Notes: a model not told the origin generated them from the letters alone. 64,000 bases of DNA from Sulfurisphaera ohwakuensis (GCF_009729055.1 NZ_CP045484.1:2552872-2616871); one strand, 5' to 3'. Shown: positions 37,142 to 47,216, numbered from the stretch's first letter. Translations and numbers: made by a program.

Positions 37142-37993
37142 TTGAACACATTATTAAAGCTCATGAGATTGCAAATTTACCTCACAAAAAGGCTCCTAAC
37201 CAATCCATATTTAATAGGCTGGGGAATACTGTTTATGATATTCTGGGCAATAATCGGTGCATTTGTGGAGAGCGGAGCAATACCATCTAACCTACCACAA
37301 GAGGCATATAAATTCTATACTTCAGGCTGGTATGGAGTGCTTGTCCTTCTCTCCTTTTCAGCTATTGGAGTTGGATTAACAGCCTTCATAAGATATCATA
37401 CTGGCTCTATTCCATATCTATTAAGGTATAGTAGAATGAAATCAGCTGATTATATATCCGGAATAACAATTGCAAGCGTGATAACTTCTTTGGTTTATAG
37501 CCTGATTTTACTAGCAATAGTAGATTTATTATTCTCTTATCATTTCGGTTTCCAAATTTCACCAGCTAATATACCGCTGATATTATTAACAAGTTTGCTG
37601 GCAGGACTTTTCTTCCTTTCCTTTTCATTATTCGTTGAATTACTAATAGTTAAATACCTAGGTCTTAATCCCGCTACAAGTCAGATTGTAAACTTCATTC
37701 CATTAATCTTAGGATACGGATTCGGATTTGCAGCTTTATATTCAAATTTAGGTAATATAGTATATGCTTCCCCTTTTGCTGACATTGAATACTTGCTAAC
37801 CGAGGGATATTACGGACATCATATCTATTTAAACGCTCTCGTTAATGCTACGAGTGTTTCATCAAATGGGATATTTTCTGTAGGAATAGGCTTTTTAGCA
37901 CTAATTGCATGGATAGCTATCCTTTTCGCTATCTCGTTACCGCTATTTAATAGGATATACTATAGAAGTATATACGAAGAAAAAATAGTATAA
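37142..37993 (+). CDS. ABC-2 type permease
   Basis: 283 residues with six hydrophobic segments and the ABC-2 layout: an amphipathic N-terminal helix (LLKLMRLQIYLTKRLLTNPYLIGWG), paired central helices, and a short loop before the last helix. The TTG start is read; ATG at codon 8 (37163) is possible. It lacks its own ATPase on this strand, and the divergent ATPase gene supplies one. The cargo is unknown. Confidence 0.75.
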   Translation: MNTLLKLMRLQIYLTKRLLTNPYLIGWGILFMIFWAIIGAFVESGAIPSNLPQEAYKFYTSGWYGVLVLLSFSAIGVGLTAFIRYHTGSIPYLLRYSRMKSADYISGITIASVITSLVYSLILLAIVDLLFSYHFGFQISPANIPLILLTSLLAGLFFLSFSLFVELLIVKYLGLNPATSQIVNFIPLILGYGFGFAALYSNLGNIVYASPFADIEYLLTEGYYGHHIYLNALVNATSVSSNGIFSVGIGFLALIAWIAILFAISLPLFNRIYYRSIYEEKIV

Positions 37994-38268
37994 ATTCCTT
38001 TTTATTCTTATTTGGACTGTCTCATGCAGTCATAAAACTAGAATATTATTTATTATGTCAAATTACCAATAATGTGTTTGATCGTCTTCAAATAAGTTTC
38101 TCTAAAGGTATTAACTAACTCAAGAAGATCCGAGGATAAATAACCTTTAGTTATTATTTAACCCTACAAGGACATCATAACCTTTACACACAAATGTTTT
38201 ATAAAAACAATATTTACTCTTCAGTGACTCAAGATGGTAAAATAATTTTTACCATTACTACAATATTT

Positions 38269-38430
38269 TTATAATAACTCATCGAATTTCATGACTGTTT
38301 GGGAACACCCCCTCCACCTACCGTTGATTTCTATAGCCTTAATTTTACCCTCCCTAATCCATTTTATTACCCCACTCATACTCATCTCGAATATCTTCGC
38401 TACTTTACTGGGAGTTAAGTATCTCTCCAT
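38269..38430 (-). pseudogene. IS607-type TnpA N-terminal fragment
   Basis: MERYLTPSKVAKIFEMSMSGVIKWIREGKIKAIEINGRWR is the MerR-like DNA-binding part of IS607 serine resolvases. After GRWR the sequence leaves the family (GCSQTVMKFDELL, stop), so the catalytic domain is missing. The upstream bases (38437-38465) match two other places in the window, see the repeat entries. It points away from the tnpB gene that follows and so is not part of that element. Confidence 0.7.
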
Positions 38431-38436
38431 ATAATT

Positions 38437-38465
38437 AGAAGTGATTAAAAACATTTAAAAGTTAT
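38437..38465 (-). repeat. Short repeat, copy 1: AGAAGTGATTAAAAA ... AAAAGTTAT
   Basis: AGAAGTGATTAAAAA (38437-38451) then AAAAGTTAT (38457-38465). It lies directly upstream of the tnpA fragment, so it is probably the left end of an IS607-type element. Copies 2 and 3 are near 45726 and 47800. Confidence 0.55.
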
Positions 38466-38622
38466 GTAAGATGTTATAGTCTCATAAGACTAGTCTAGTA
38501 AGACTAGTTTATAAAGATTTTATAAAGTTTAGGGGTTCAAAGGGGGCGAAAAACCTCGCCAGTGGGGATGGATAGCCCCCTTTGTAGAAATATTTTTTAA
38601 TCCACTCTCGAACATTTTATTA

Positions 38623-39855
38623 ATGCCCAACGTAGGGTTCCGCTTTCGTGCGTATGCTGACGATCAAACAATTAGGGCGTTAAAAGCCCAGTTGAGGTTA
38701 GCATGTGAGATGTACAACACCCTACGCTGGGCAGATATCTATTTCTACCAAAGGGACGGAAAGGGTCTTACACAAACGGAGTTAAGACAGCTCGCTCTAG
38801 ATCTAAGAAAGCAAGATAAGGAGTACCAACAACTCTACTCACAAGTAGTACAGCAAATTGCCGATCGTTATTACGATGCTAGGGATAGGTTCTTCAAAGG
38901 TCTAGCACACTTTCCTAAGGAGAAGAAACCCCATAAGTACTACTCTCTTGTTTACCCACAAAGTGGATGGAAAATACTTGAGAGCAGGGAAATAAGGACT
39001 AAGAGTAGGAAGAGTAAGAAGAAGCTGGTGTTATTGAGGTTATCAAATCTCGGCGTGTTTAAGGTCATTGTTCATAGGGACTTCCCGCTTGACAAAGTAA
39101 AGAGGGTGGTAGTTAAACTAACACGTTCAGAGAGAGTATATGTCTCCTTCATAGTTGAAGGTGTTGGATTCCCTCAACTCCCAAAGACTGGTAAGGTAGT
39201 TGCAATAGATGTTGGGATAGAGAAACTCTTAACCACGAGTGATGGATTCTATTTCCCTAACTTGAGACCTTATGAGAGGGCACTTGAGAAGATAAGGAAA
39301 CTCCACAAGGTTCTCTCGAGGAAAGAGTTCTTGTCGAAAAATTGGTTTAAAGCAAAAGTGAAGTTAGCTAGGGGTTATGAACACTTGAAGAACTTGAGAC
39401 AAGACCTCTATATGAAGTTGGGTAAGTGGTTTGCACAACATTATGACGTTGTAGTAATGGAGGATATAGATGTTAAACAACTGGTGGAGGAGTCAGAAAG
39501 GAAGTTGAGGATGAGGTTGCACGATGTTGCATTCCATGAGTTGAAGAGAATACTAGAATATCAGTTGGAAAAATATGGAAAGAAACTGTTGTTAATAAAT
39601 CCAGCATATACTTCAAAGATGTGTGCTAAATGCGGGTACGTAAAGAAAGAGTTAACTTTGACTGACCGTGTGTTCAGCTGTCCTAAGTGCGGTTGGGTTA
39701 CTGATCGTGACTATAACGCTTGCTTAAACATATTGAAGAGATCGGGGTGGGAGCCATCCTTAGTGCCTGTGGAGCTCCACCCTCTACCCGTAGCGAAAAG
39801 CTACGGGCAAGGTGGGGCTATGAAGCAGGAAGCTCCGCCCTTCAGGGCGGGGTAG
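38623..39855 (+). CDS. tnpB: TnpB RNA-guided nuclease, copy 1
   Basis: 410 residues. RuvC residues are D196 ([14 protein letters not shown]), E280 ([10 protein letters not shown]) and D363 ([12 protein letters not shown]). The zinc ribbon is C334/C337 and C353/C356 (CAKCGY ... CPKCGW). The N-terminal wedge part ([20 protein letters not shown]) is complete. TnpB proteins use the RNA from the 3' end of their own element to cut DNA and help retain the element. The last 35 residues ([20 protein letters not shown]) are encoded by the RNA scaffold region. It differs from copy 2 at about seven residues, and all catalytic positions are kept. Confidence 0.95.
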   Translation: MPNVGFRFRAYADDQTIRALKAQLRLACEMYNTLRWADIYFYQRDGKGLTQTELRQLALDLRKQDKEYQQLYSQVVQQIADRYYDARDRFFKGLAHFPKEKKPHKYYSLVYPQSGWKILESREIRTKSRKSKKKLVLLRLSNLGVFKVIVHRDFPLDKVKRVVVKLTRSERVYVSFIVEGVGFPQLPKTGKVVAIDVGIEKLLTTSDGFYFPNLRPYERALEKIRKLHKVLSRKEFLSKNWFKAKVKLARGYEHLKNLRQDLYMKLGKWFAQHYDVVVMEDIDVKQLVEESERKLRMRLHDVAFHELKRILEYQLEKYGKKLLLINPAYTSKMCAKCGYVKKELTLTDRVFSCPKCGWVTDRDYNACLNILKRSGWEPSLVPVELHPLPVAKSYGQGGAMKQEAPPFRAG

Positions 39856-39860
39856 CTCAC
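39700..39860 (+). ncRNA. Probable omega RNA of TnpB copy 1
   Basis: The 3' end of tnpB and the right end of the element contain two strong hairpins: CCCGTAGC-GAAAA-GCTACGGG region (39787-39807), and AGCTCCGCCCTTCAGGGCGGGGTAGCT (39832-39858, described in part). In known TnpB systems the RNA scaffold ends at the element border and the bases beyond it are the guide, here AACTCTAAGCCCCTAAAG. The 5' limit is a guess. Confidence 0.55.
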
Positions 39861-40093
39861 AACTCTAAGCCCCTAAAGCTAATTAGTTCTATGGACGTAG
39901 AAATTATATGGAAATTAACTTACCTAAGAAATTATTCTCAGAGAAAACCTTTCCAATATCGAAAATGGTTACTTAGTGTACTTTATATAATATTTAGACG
40001 ACACTAATTTATTATTCTTATGAGCTAGACACATGAAAATAGAGAACGATTATTTTACGCAAAGAATTTAAATTCTAAAACTATAATATTATT

Positions 40094-40705
40094 GTGGATA
40101 GGAAAGAGAAGATTGGTTTAATACTTCTAGTCCTTGCTAATCTATTTCAAATTATAGGACAGTTTTATGGTTCACTTTATGTGAGTGTTATTTACGGCTA
40201 TGAAGGGTTTGGCGGTGTTCTTTACCCGTCGTTGCAAACAGCTAAGCAAATATTCTCCACAGTAGATATATCACTTATTCCCCTTTTCATCTCCGCATAT
40301 CTCCTTATAGCCGGCTTTGTTTATATCAGACAGGCTAACATAGATGTAGATATAGGAGTTATTGGAGGAGTAATCTTACTTGCGGTCTTCCTCCTCCTTG
40401 TTATTGTAGCCCCCTTAACTATAATAGTGTCTCCTTTTACCGTCAGACTAGGGCCATTAACCATTAGTAATAACTCCGGCACATACCTAGACTTAATATC
40501 GGCAATGTTTACAGCCTATGCAATTGGTGTAGTTCTCATTGGTATAGATTACTTCAGACTGGGTAAAAGATATAAAAGTACGTTAATAAAAGCTGGTGGA
40601 ATTTTGACGGGCTTAGCTATTTTAGAACCACTAAGCCCTATCTTCTTGTCCCTAGCAAGTATAATTAATATTTTGGGGATAATCCTAAAGATATTAAGAC
40701 ATTAA
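40094..40705 (+). CDS. Membrane protein, unknown
   Basis: 203 residues with a GTG start. Hydrophobic segments at about 7-30, 60-78, 87-115, 135-155 and 170-200, and a more polar loop (SPFTVRLGPLTISNNSGTYL) between the third and fourth that may face outside. No family motif recognised. It lies after the tnpB element and 135 bases before a secreted-protein gene in the same direction, so co-expression is possible. Confidence 0.65.
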   Translation: MDRKEKIGLILLVLANLFQIIGQFYGSLYVSVIYGYEGFGGVLYPSLQTAKQIFSTVDISLIPLFISAYLLIAGFVYIRQANIDVDIGVIGGVILLAVFLLLVIVAPLTIIVSPFTVRLGPLTISNNSGTYLDLISAMFTAYAIGVVLIGIDYFRLGKRYKSTLIKAGGILTGLAILEPLSPIFLSLASIINILGIILKILRH

Positions 40706-40840
40706 ATAATATTTTATACATGTTTTTTAAATTTAATTTTCTAGTATATCAATAATGCTTTATTAATTAATATTTTGATTAGCATAACTAAAATTTTCTT
40801 TATGAATAAGTTTTTAGATTTAACCATCTAAGAACTAATC

Positions 40841-41677
40841 ATGAGAAAGAAGATAGCTATCGTAAGCACAATTCTTATATTAATTATAGTAGGATCATTT
40901 TTTGCATTTTACTACTACACTATGGTTAAACCGAATTCTCAAGCCTCTAGTATCGACTTAAAACCTCCAATCTCTATCTCCCTAGTAGAAAACTACTTTG
41001 AGATAACTTACAATTCATCCCTTAAACTGTTCTCTGTGTGTCCGTTCTCAGATACGTATTATATAGAAAGCGATAATTTGCTTGCTGTAATTGTGTTAAA
41101 GTACTTAAACAACTCCCTATGGGAAACAGTTTGGCAAAACATTGAAAGGAACATCACTACATCCCCATATTTAGTCCTAATGAATGTGCATAACTTTACA
41201 TGGAAGTTCAAGACCCCTATAAGTGTCCACGTTTATGGTCCTATCTATACCATTGAGTTCAACGGCTCATCCTATTTATCGTGGTACGAATATGCTGATA
41301 CCTCATTCCTCTATGCTATATATGAATCTGAGAACGGAAATATAAGTATAGCTGAGAAAGTGTTCGCCATGACAGTTAGTAACTTTTGGAATGGTTCAGG
41401 GTTTATTGATGCCGCTTTTAACGGCGGTACGTTTGATTCATATAAATTAGCTTTAGCAATAATAGCCTGGAAATATATAGCTCATTATAATGAAACTTTT
41501 GCATTACAATACCTTCCGATAATAAAGCAGATATATAACATTTCATCACATCTTCAATTCAGTATAGGAGGATTCTTCACTAACTACGTTATCAATGACG
41601 GTCACGTAATAGCTGAAGGTAATGTAAATACAGAAACTACATCACTCTTTGTAATAGCGTTCTTAATGCAATCCTGA
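40841..41677 (+). CDS. Membrane-anchored glycoprotein, unknown
   Basis: 278 residues. One N-terminal membrane helix (IAIVSTILILIIVGSFFAFYYY), after which the protein is outside the cell, as suggested by many N-glycosylation sequons (NNS, NIT, NFT, NGS, NIS, NET). The second half is helical with aromatic residues (FLYAIYESENGNISIAEKVF; SYKLALAIIAWKYIAHYNET), a pattern like alpha-toroid glycosidase-type domains, but no catalytic motif can be named. The distance to the upstream membrane-protein gene is 135 bases. Confidence 0.65.
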   Translation: MRKKIAIVSTILILIIVGSFFAFYYYTMVKPNSQASSIDLKPPISISLVENYFEITYNSSLKLFSVCPFSDTYYIESDNLLAVIVLKYLNNSLWETVWQNIERNITTSPYLVLMNVHNFTWKFKTPISVHVYGPIYTIEFNGSSYLSWYEYADTSFLYAIYESENGNISIAEKVFAMTVSNFWNGSGFIDAAFNGGTFDSYKLALAIIAWKYIAHYNETFALQYLPIIKQIYNISSHLQFSIGGFFTNYVINDGHVIAEGNVNTETTSLFVIAFLMQS

Positions 41678-41789
41678 TCATTATGTAGAACCGTAACACG
41701 AGAGTGAAGTAAAAGAAAATAAACACAGTTAAGCTAATGAGTTTATTAGGATTTTAAAAAAGGAAGAGGAAAAAAGATGAACTAAAACT

Positions 41790-43127
41790 TTAGACCTTCT
41801 GTGCTTCTTCTACTAATTTAGTCCCTAGAGTTTCAGGCCCTAAATACTGGCCTATTCCTACAAGAACTGCTCCTATCATTAATAATACAGCAGTGGAGAA
41901 CCATACATTAGTAGGTGTATCTATCGATTTAAACAGATAGTTATGCATTAAAGGTACATATATGCTGAACCATCCTCCTATGAATATACCAGAAGAGTAT
42001 CCGAAACCTACTCCAGAAGACCTCATAGAAGCCTTAAATCTTTCTGATAGGTAAATCGGTATAATTCCCCAGGGTCCTTGAGTTATTAATCCTATAATGA
42101 CTGAGGCAATACTGGCAAGTATATAATTTCCAACAGAAGCGGATGAGAACAATAAGTAATATACTGGAACAGATATTATGAACGTAATAATCGCCCATAT
42201 AATGGTAAGCCTTCTCCTCCCTATATATTGAGATAAAGCACCAAATATTATTGCACCAGCAAAAGCAGCATAAGTACCGTAATAATATATCTGTTCTGCT
42301 GTACCAACAGAAAACACTGAAGGCATATGTTGTAAAATTGCAGGAACAAACGCAAATAGTGAATACGCAAAGAAGAACATACCAGTCATATATAGCATTA
42401 CTTGGAAGAAATCCCTCCTGTATGGTTTTCTGAATAAATCTAAAAAGGGTGTTTTCCTAACTAGATTTTTCTTTTTCACATCTTCAAATACCGGTGTTTC
42501 TCTCATTGCTAATCTAACAGCTAATGCTATCACAGCTGGGGCTAAAGCAGTTAGGAATACATACCTCCAAGCAAAATTTTCAACACCACTAACACCGTAA
42601 ATTCCGATAAAAGCAGCTTCTACTAATGCAGCTAATCCCGCACCAAATGAAAACCCTCCTTGAACAATTCCACTTACTAATCCTCTCCATTTATATGGAG
42701 TCCATTCCATTGCAAAAGGATGTCCAGCAGCATACTCACCTCCAGCAAATATTCCTACTATTATTCTAATTAAAACAAATAGGATAAACGACAATATACC
42801 TACTTGCGCATAAGTAGGTAATGCAGAAGTTAAAGCACTTGCTAACCCTAAACCTAAAACTGTAATTATTAGATCAGCCCTCCTACCTATTTTATCTCCT
42901 AAGTTACCGAAAATTGCAGAGCCTAATGGTCTAAATATTATCGTAAGAGAGTAGGAAAGTATTATGTTGAATGTAGCTAATAGTGGTGATTCTGGAGGTA
43001 ATAAAACCTTAGCTAATAGTGGTGCTATTCCTAGTATCATTGTTAAATCATAAGAATCTAACAGAAACCCTATGAATTGAGATACAATTGCCTTTGTGGT
43101 ATCTACATTAAATTTTTCCGGCTCCAC
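41790..43127 (-). CDS. MFS transporter, metabolite:H+ symporter (MHS) type
   Basis: 445 residues with twelve hydrophobic segments. [14 protein letters not shown] between segments 2 and 3 is motif [17 protein letters not shown] and [21 protein letters not shown] in segments 4-5 are typical of the MHS group that carries dicarboxylates, sialic acid, proline or similar solutes. [19 protein letters not shown] is the equivalent loop in the second half. The start with [25 protein letters not shown] also fits. The substrate is unknown, and no catabolic genes flank it. Confidence 0.85.
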   Translation of the reverse strand: MEPEKFNVDTTKAIVSQFIGFLLDSYDLTMILGIAPLLAKVLLPPESPLLATFNIILSYSLTIIFRPLGSAIFGNLGDKIGRRADLIITVLGLGLASALTSALPTYAQVGILSFILFVLIRIIVGIFAGGEYAAGHPFAMEWTPYKWRGLVSGIVQGGFSFGAGLAALVEAAFIGIYGVSGVENFAWRYVFLTALAPAVIALAVRLAMRETPVFEDVKKKNLVRKTPFLDLFRKPYRRDFFQVMLYMTGMFFFAYSLFAFVPAILQHMPSVFSVGTAEQIYYYGTYAAFAGAIIFGALSQYIGRRRLTIIWAIITFIISVPVYYLLFSSASVGNYILASIASVIIGLITQGPWGIIPIYLSERFKASMRSSGVGFGYSSGIFIGGWFSIYVPLMHNYLFKSIDTPTNVWFSTAVLLMIGAVLVGIGQYLGPETLGTKLVEEAQKV

Positions 43128-43490
43128 AAAGTTTCTGTCTTAAGGATTATATTTAAAATTTTCTTTATACATTAATGTTTTATCTTAATGTTCTAATTTA
43201 AAATTTTATTTGTAGTACTTCAATAATAAGTTATCAAGACAAAACTCTTACAGCTCCTTGATGAACTACTTATAGATAACCAGTGAAAAAAGTGTTTTGT
43301 GCTATATCTTCAAACGAGTTCATACTTTGTTATGATAAAAACTACTATATGCATACTAGAAAATTCTATCCTCACCAATCGGTTACTTTAAGCCTTAAAA
43401 GTAAGTTATCAAACATTAATGAACAGTAATCCGTTATGTTCTAATTTAGGAAAACTCGACAAGCAAAAGAGGAAGTCCTTCTTATTTTTA
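43128..43490. other. Non-coding stretch
   Basis: No gene is supported. It contains the promoter side of the MFS gene (about 43128-43200) and the 3' side of the MNT gene. An open frame crossing 43419-43760 is the complement of the MNT gene. Confidence 0.5.
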
Positions 43491-43832
43491 TCAAATTTCT
43501 CTGTAAACATCTATGAACCTAGAATACCATCCCTTATACTCTTCTTCATTGATTACATGGATTTCAAAGGGATTCGGGCTACCAATAACTTCATTTATCT
43601 CATGATAAATTTTCAGTCTATCATAAATATCCTTCACGTTAGCAATTATCAAAACGTCGATATCACTATCCGGTCTAAAATTTCCCCTAACGTAACTGCC
43701 AAAGAGTATTACCCTAGCTGTGGGGTCTATATTTCTCGCTACTTCTTTTATCTTTTTTAAGTAATAATCCACTTCTTTTAAATACCTCTCCCTCCTCTTC
43801 ATGTTCTCCTCAAGAATGTCGATCAGAGACAT
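43491..43832 (-). CDS. MNT-type nucleotidyltransferase (antitoxin of HEPN/MNT pair)
   Basis: 113 residues with the pol-beta-type motif ILFGSYVRGNFRPDSDIDVLII (G45, S46, D57, D59). A long N-terminal helix precedes it. In HEPN/MNT modules this protein modifies the HEPN partner with AMP residues and so silences it. It overlaps the HEPN gene upstream by 10 bases. The third acidic residue is probably E in PFEIHVINEEE. Confidence 0.88.
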   Translation of the reverse strand: MSLIDILEENMKRRERYLKEVDYYLKKIKEVARNIDPTARVILFGSYVRGNFRPDSDIDVLIIANVKDIYDRLKIYHEINEVIGSPNPFEIHVINEEEYKGWYSRFIDVYREI

Positions 43833-44191
43833 TTTATCTCCTTCATAAGATTCTCTACAAACTTTAAAACTTTTTCAGCCGTCTCTTTGGAAAATACATA
43901 AGGTAAATATCGCGTGGAAATGTAGGACTGTGTAAGGAAGTCAAGCATTAGTGGATCAACACTCACGTTTTCAAATCTCTTTAAAGCTTCTAAAAGCTCC
44001 TTTAAATTATGGGTTTTAGGATAATCTCCCAGATAAGTATATAGCTTATACTTAACACAAAGTTGAAGTGCTTGCCCAGAATGAAATATAGATAAGTTCC
44101 ATATTCCCTCTTCAAAGTCCCTATTTGCATCATGAAAGAAGTTTTTCGCATTATTTAAGAGAAAGCTCACAATTAGATTTTTGATCGCCAA
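43823..44191 (-). CDS. HEPN-domain protein (toxin of HEPN/MNT pair)
   Basis: 122 residues, all helical: NAKNFFHDANRDFEEGIWN, SIFHSGQALQLCVKYKLYTYLGDYPKTHNLKELLEAL, and YISTRYLPYVFSKETAEKVL. The last segment is the usual HEPN ending, but the R-x4-6-H RNase motif is not clear (no His follows R in TRYLPYVFSKE), so RNase activity is uncertain. It is encoded first, overlapping the MNT gene, the common order for this module. Confidence 0.82.
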   Translation of the reverse strand: MAIKNLIVSFLLNNAKNFFHDANRDFEEGIWNLSIFHSGQALQLCVKYKLYTYLGDYPKTHNLKELLEALKRFENVSVDPLMLDFLTQSYISTRYLPYVFSKETAEKVLKFVENLMKEIKCL

Positions 44192-44741
44192 TATAAAAAA
44201 TGATTATGTTACGAATCTTATCTTCACATAGAAATCTAAATTCGCTTACTTGCTCACATCTTAAATCAACCATTTTTCCACATTCATAAAGCATTAAGAA
44301 GAACATCTCGTCTCTTAGAATTTGATAGGATATATTCTATGTGAAAAGAGTAGTTTTCATAGATTTTATACATTGAAAAATCATAATATATGTTAATCAA
44401 CTAATGAAGGAATACTTTTATATAACATTTCTTTCTTTTTCTTATACAATTAAAGAATATTCATATAAATCGGAAATTTATTAACATATTTTTTAACGCA
44501 ACTAAAGTACAATCAACATAAGATTTCTTTATTTAAAGAATATTTGCTTCTTTCACACAGAAAGTTTTTATGTAGCTTTCATTACTCCTTAAACTACAAT
44601 CAACAGATATTCTTAATTAACTGATTTCAACAGATATCTCTCATACTCTCACGATTTTTATAAGCGTTGAATAGACAATCCGTTAGATGTTTGTGATATG
44701 ATTTCGCCTCCAGCATTCACATCATAAATAACGTATTTCGT
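44192..44741. other. AT-rich stretch with weak ACAATCAACA repeats
   Basis: AAGTACAATCAACATAAGAT (near 44505) and AACTACAATCAACAGATATT (near 44595), plus a third ATTTCAACAGATAT (near 44625), share a core. They are irregular in spacing and without spacer structure, so not a CRISPR array. Otherwise nothing is seen apart from the tiny frame listed next. Confidence 0.4.
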
Positions 44742-44744
44742 CAA
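44658..44744 (-). CDS. Very small possible protein downstream of HAD gene
   Basis: 28 codons from TTG: TKYVIYDVNAGGEIISQTSN then GLSIQRL and stop. The residues alternate as in beta strands and read like real protein, and the frame starts 4 bases after the HAD stop. Too short to assign; it could be a remnant of a longer gene. Confidence 0.25.
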   Translation of the reverse strand: MTKYVIYDVNAGGEIISQTSNGLSIQRL

Positions 44745-44748
44745 ATCT

Positions 44749-45411
44749 CTACTCCTTGCCTATTTCTTCAATTCTCTGTAATGCTTCCTTTAAATTTCTA
44801 ACCCTATCCTTTATATCTGGGTAAAAGTCATATCTATCTAGAAGAATAGGATCTACATAACTCCTTTTAGCTCCTACATAATCCAATTCATAAATATCAC
44901 CAATGTGAACAGCAGGATAACCAACCTTCGCTATAGCAAAACTGAATATTTTAGGATTGGGTTTTACAGCCTTAACCTCATATGACAAAGCCAAAGCATC
45001 AAAATACTTCTTAAGATCGAATTTCTCTAGGAGCATCTTAACCCTAGGAGAGGCATTGCTTACAAGGGCTAATTTATAACCATTACTCTTTAATCCCTCA
45101 AGGAATTCTAAAGTATCATCATAAAGGAAAGCTTCACCATCCCTTATATTAGCCTCACTTAACTCCTTAATCAGACGTTCACTAGGATATATACCTAAAA
45201 TGTAAAGTAACTCTTTAGGGTCTACATGCTCAAGCCCATCCTCATTCGGGTAATTGATCATACCCATAGCTTTAGCATAAGCTCTAAAGACCTTTCTAAG
45301 CTCTAAATTGTATCCATTGTCCTTTAAGATTTGGTGAACTTTCTCATAAAACACTGGCTTAAAACCAACTAAGGTATTTCCGAAATCTACCATAACAGCC
45401 TTATATTTCAT
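44749..45411 (-). CDS. HAD-superfamily protein with altered catalytic motif
   Basis: 220 residues with HAD motifs: I = VDFGNTL (D9), II = [11 protein letters not shown] = K in [11 protein letters not shown] = [14 protein letters not shown] helical cap (residues 17-95) is inserted after motif I. Motif I normally reads D-x-D-x-T; here the second Asp is Gly (DFGNT). That Asp is the general acid/base, so phosphatase activity may be weak or replaced by another role; phosphonatase- or haloacid-type members also lack it. No operon partner. Confidence 0.85.
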   Translation of the reverse strand: MKYKAVMVDFGNTLVGFKPVFYEKVHQILKDNGYNLELRKVFRAYAKAMGMINYPNEDGLEHVDPKELLYILGIYPSERLIKELSEANIRDGEAFLYDDTLEFLEGLKSNGYKLALVSNASPRVKMLLEKFDLKKYFDALALSYEVKAVKPNPKIFSFAIAKVGYPAVHIGDIYELDYVGAKRSYVDPILLDRYDFYPDIKDRVRNLKEALQRIEEIGKE

Positions 45412-45540
45412 AAAGTAATATGAAGAAAGCTTACTTTAATACTTTTTTCATAATTCAATAAATAGATCTATTTAGTTATATAGAGAATTTAGATATGAAG
45501 GGAAATCGCCTAGCAGTACATTGATTTCTGTTTACAAAAT

Positions 45541-45608
45541 TGGGGGGCGGAAAGCTTCGTCAAGATATGGGTAGCCCTCATCCCTTCCAGGGCGGGGGAG
45601 AAAGTCAG
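45541..45608 (+). repeat. 68-bp mini-element joining left and right ends of a tnpB-type IS
   Basis: GGGGGGCGGAAAGCTTC ... GGGTAGCCCTCATCC (45542-45583) matches the left-end hairpin seen at 61145-61193 (opposite strand) and, less closely, at 38539. It is followed directly by CCCTTCCAGGGCGGGGGAG and AAAGTCAG (45582-45607), a right-end hairpin and border. No coding sequence is left between. The right-end part is the same sequence type that the IS110 element at 59688 has entered. Confidence 0.65.
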
Positions 45609-45679
45609 CTTATATTGAATGTATATACTACGATATAACAGGGAGATTAAAATAGGAAACCAAAGACAGTGTTTTATCC

Positions 45680-45757
45680 GTGGTATAACTTACGCTTTGT
45701 AATTCTATCACATACACCTGTGACGAGAAGTGATTAAAAATGCAATTAAAAGTTATA
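45680..45757 (-). repeat. Short repeat, copy 2
   Basis: AGAAGTGATTAAAAA (45726-45740) then TTAAAAGTTAT, as in copy 1. The preceding stretch AACTTACGCTTTGTAATTCTAT is similar to that near 47745. Probably an IS607-type left-end remnant. Confidence 0.5.
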
Positions 45758-46082
45758 CAAAACTGCTATATTCTATTTCAGTTTTTATCACCTAAGCAAT
45801 TTATTATAGTTTTATACTAGAATTTAAGTCGCAATTATTTCTTAGAAACTCATTGAATAGATAATGTCAATATCAATATCAAAATTTATTAATTCATAAA
45901 AATCTACATAATAAATAATTATAGATTATGTTAGTTATGTCTGTTAGATCTTGAGAGAAAAACATTATATTCTTCTGTAAAATTTCTTCTTACTAAAAGT
46001 TCTTTAGCATTTACAATATATCTATAAGTAAAAAATTTAATTAATTTCATACTACATTGCATAAATCCGATAATAGTAATGG

Positions 46083-46682
46083 TTAAAAGGTTAAGTTGAA
46101 CTTCATTTTTACGTAATTGAGCTTATTAAAAGGATCATCAACGTTAGGTACTATAATCTCACCTCCATCAACCCTCAAAATATGCCAATCACCTATTTCC
46201 TTATACACTGGGTTAACAATATCCGCAATTAAGCTTGGCCTGTTTGCTACGTTTTCCTGTCTGACGTTAACTACAACTATATTTTTCACCTGAGACCAGG
46301 GTATTATAAGCTCTCCTTCAACATAATTTATCCTTACACTCTTAGCAAACTTGATTAGTCTTATTATACCGTAAATTCCTCCAGTCATAATTAGAAGTCC
46401 TATACTTGTGGGTATTAAAGTAAAAAGCGAAATACCGGAAATAATTAAAAAGTAAATTGAAAATACACCAATGATAACCAGTAGTGAGAGTAAAATTATT
46501 CCAACGGAAGCTATGACCACTTTCCCAAAGCCCAAAAGTCTCTTACCTCTGTTCATTCTATATATCCCGTCATTTGCTGCAGCATATAAAGGGATAAATA
46601 CCCTTTGAGAAAACATCTGGTAGCGAGTCTGAAGGGGATTTAAAATTACGATATCCCCCTTAGCTAAATCAAATACTCTCAT
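46083..46682 (-). CDS. Membrane protein with PH-like C-terminal part, unknown
   Basis: 199 residues. N-terminal 50 residues soluble, two or three hydrophobic segments (VVIASVGIILLSLLVIIGVF; LIISGISLFTLIPTSIGLLI), then a beta-rich tail (NYVEGELIIPWSQVKNIVVVNVRQENV ... HILRVDGGEIIVPNVDDPF) like bacterial PH-type domains (compare 55052-55492). No recognised family. Single gene with gaps on both sides. Confidence 0.65.
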   Translation of the reverse strand: MRVFDLAKGDIVILNPLQTRYQMFSQRVFIPLYAAANDGIYRMNRGKRLLGFGKVVIASVGIILLSLLVIIGVFSIYFLIISGISLFTLIPTSIGLLIMTGGIYGIIRLIKFAKSVRINYVEGELIIPWSQVKNIVVVNVRQENVANRPSLIADIVNPVYKEIGDWHILRVDGGEIIVPNVDDPFNKLNYVKMKFNLTF

Positions 46683-47216
46683 AGTTCTTAATTTAGATCT
46701 GGCTATTATATTCTTTACGGTATAACTTCTTGAGCCTTAATTAACAGAGTGTTTTCTTTCATATCTTAAACCACTTATTTCCTTTATAATATCTCAAATT
46801 CAATAATGTCAAAGGTAGAGCACTTATACCTTAATTAAGTGCAACTGTGTTAACATCTTTTTCAATCTTAGTTAAATTAATCTTGGTCTCCATGAAATAA
46901 ACGAAAAAGTGTAGAGTAAAACACATTCGCATAAAACTACTTTCCATTAATAACCTGTAAAATTATATCTATTATCCAGGAAAACAAGGGTTTATACTTT
47001 TGACTGTTCGCATTATATATCCCTAGGTCATTAAAATTTATTCTAAAAAATGTAATAAGTTAATTCCTTGAGAATTACACAGTGTAGCTTAGAAAATACT
47101 ATATAGAATTTATCCGTATTTAATCCGATAATCTATATATTCTAGATATACAAATAAACCCGCTCATCATTAAGTTAGAAAGATGGAAAAAGACTCATCA
47201 AGAGAAAATCAACTAA
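46683..47216. other. Non-coding stretch
   Basis: AT-rich, no credible gene or repeat on either strand. The promoter of the gene ending at 46083 should be within the first 60 bases. Confidence 0.45.

Larger units (their letters stand above)
38518..39860 (+). mobile_element. tnpB-only IS200/IS605-type element, copy 1 (1343 bp)
   Basis: The stretch from TTTTATAAAGTTTAGGGG to CGGGGTAGCTCAC is the same as 53430-54772 on the opposite strand, exactly 1343 bp in both, and the flanks differ immediately outside. The left end holds a long hairpin (AAAGGGGGC at 38539 with GCCCCCTTT ending at 38583). There is no tnpA, so mobility needs a Y1 transposase from elsewhere. Ends lack inverted repeats, as expected for this class. 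Confidence 0.9.
45412..46082. other. Gap with element-end remnants
   Basis: Contains the mini tnpB-type end pair (45541-45608) and repeat copy 2 (45680-45757); otherwise AT-rich with no gene. Confidence 0.5.

Noticed and set aside
38269-39855. TnpA fragment and tnpB read as one IS607 element
   Set aside because: They point in opposite directions, and the 1343-bp repeat excludes the TnpA fragment.
39720-40007. 95-codon frame overlapping the end of tnpB copy 1
   Set aside because: It lies in the RNA scaffold region in another frame and continues into unrelated flank.
43419-43760. 113-codon plus-strand frame
   Set aside because: It is the complement of the MNT nucleotidyltransferase gene, which has clear motifs.
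44490-44640. Possible CRISPR-like repeats (ACAATCAACA)
   Set aside because: Copies are short, irregular and unequally spaced; no cas genes are in the window.
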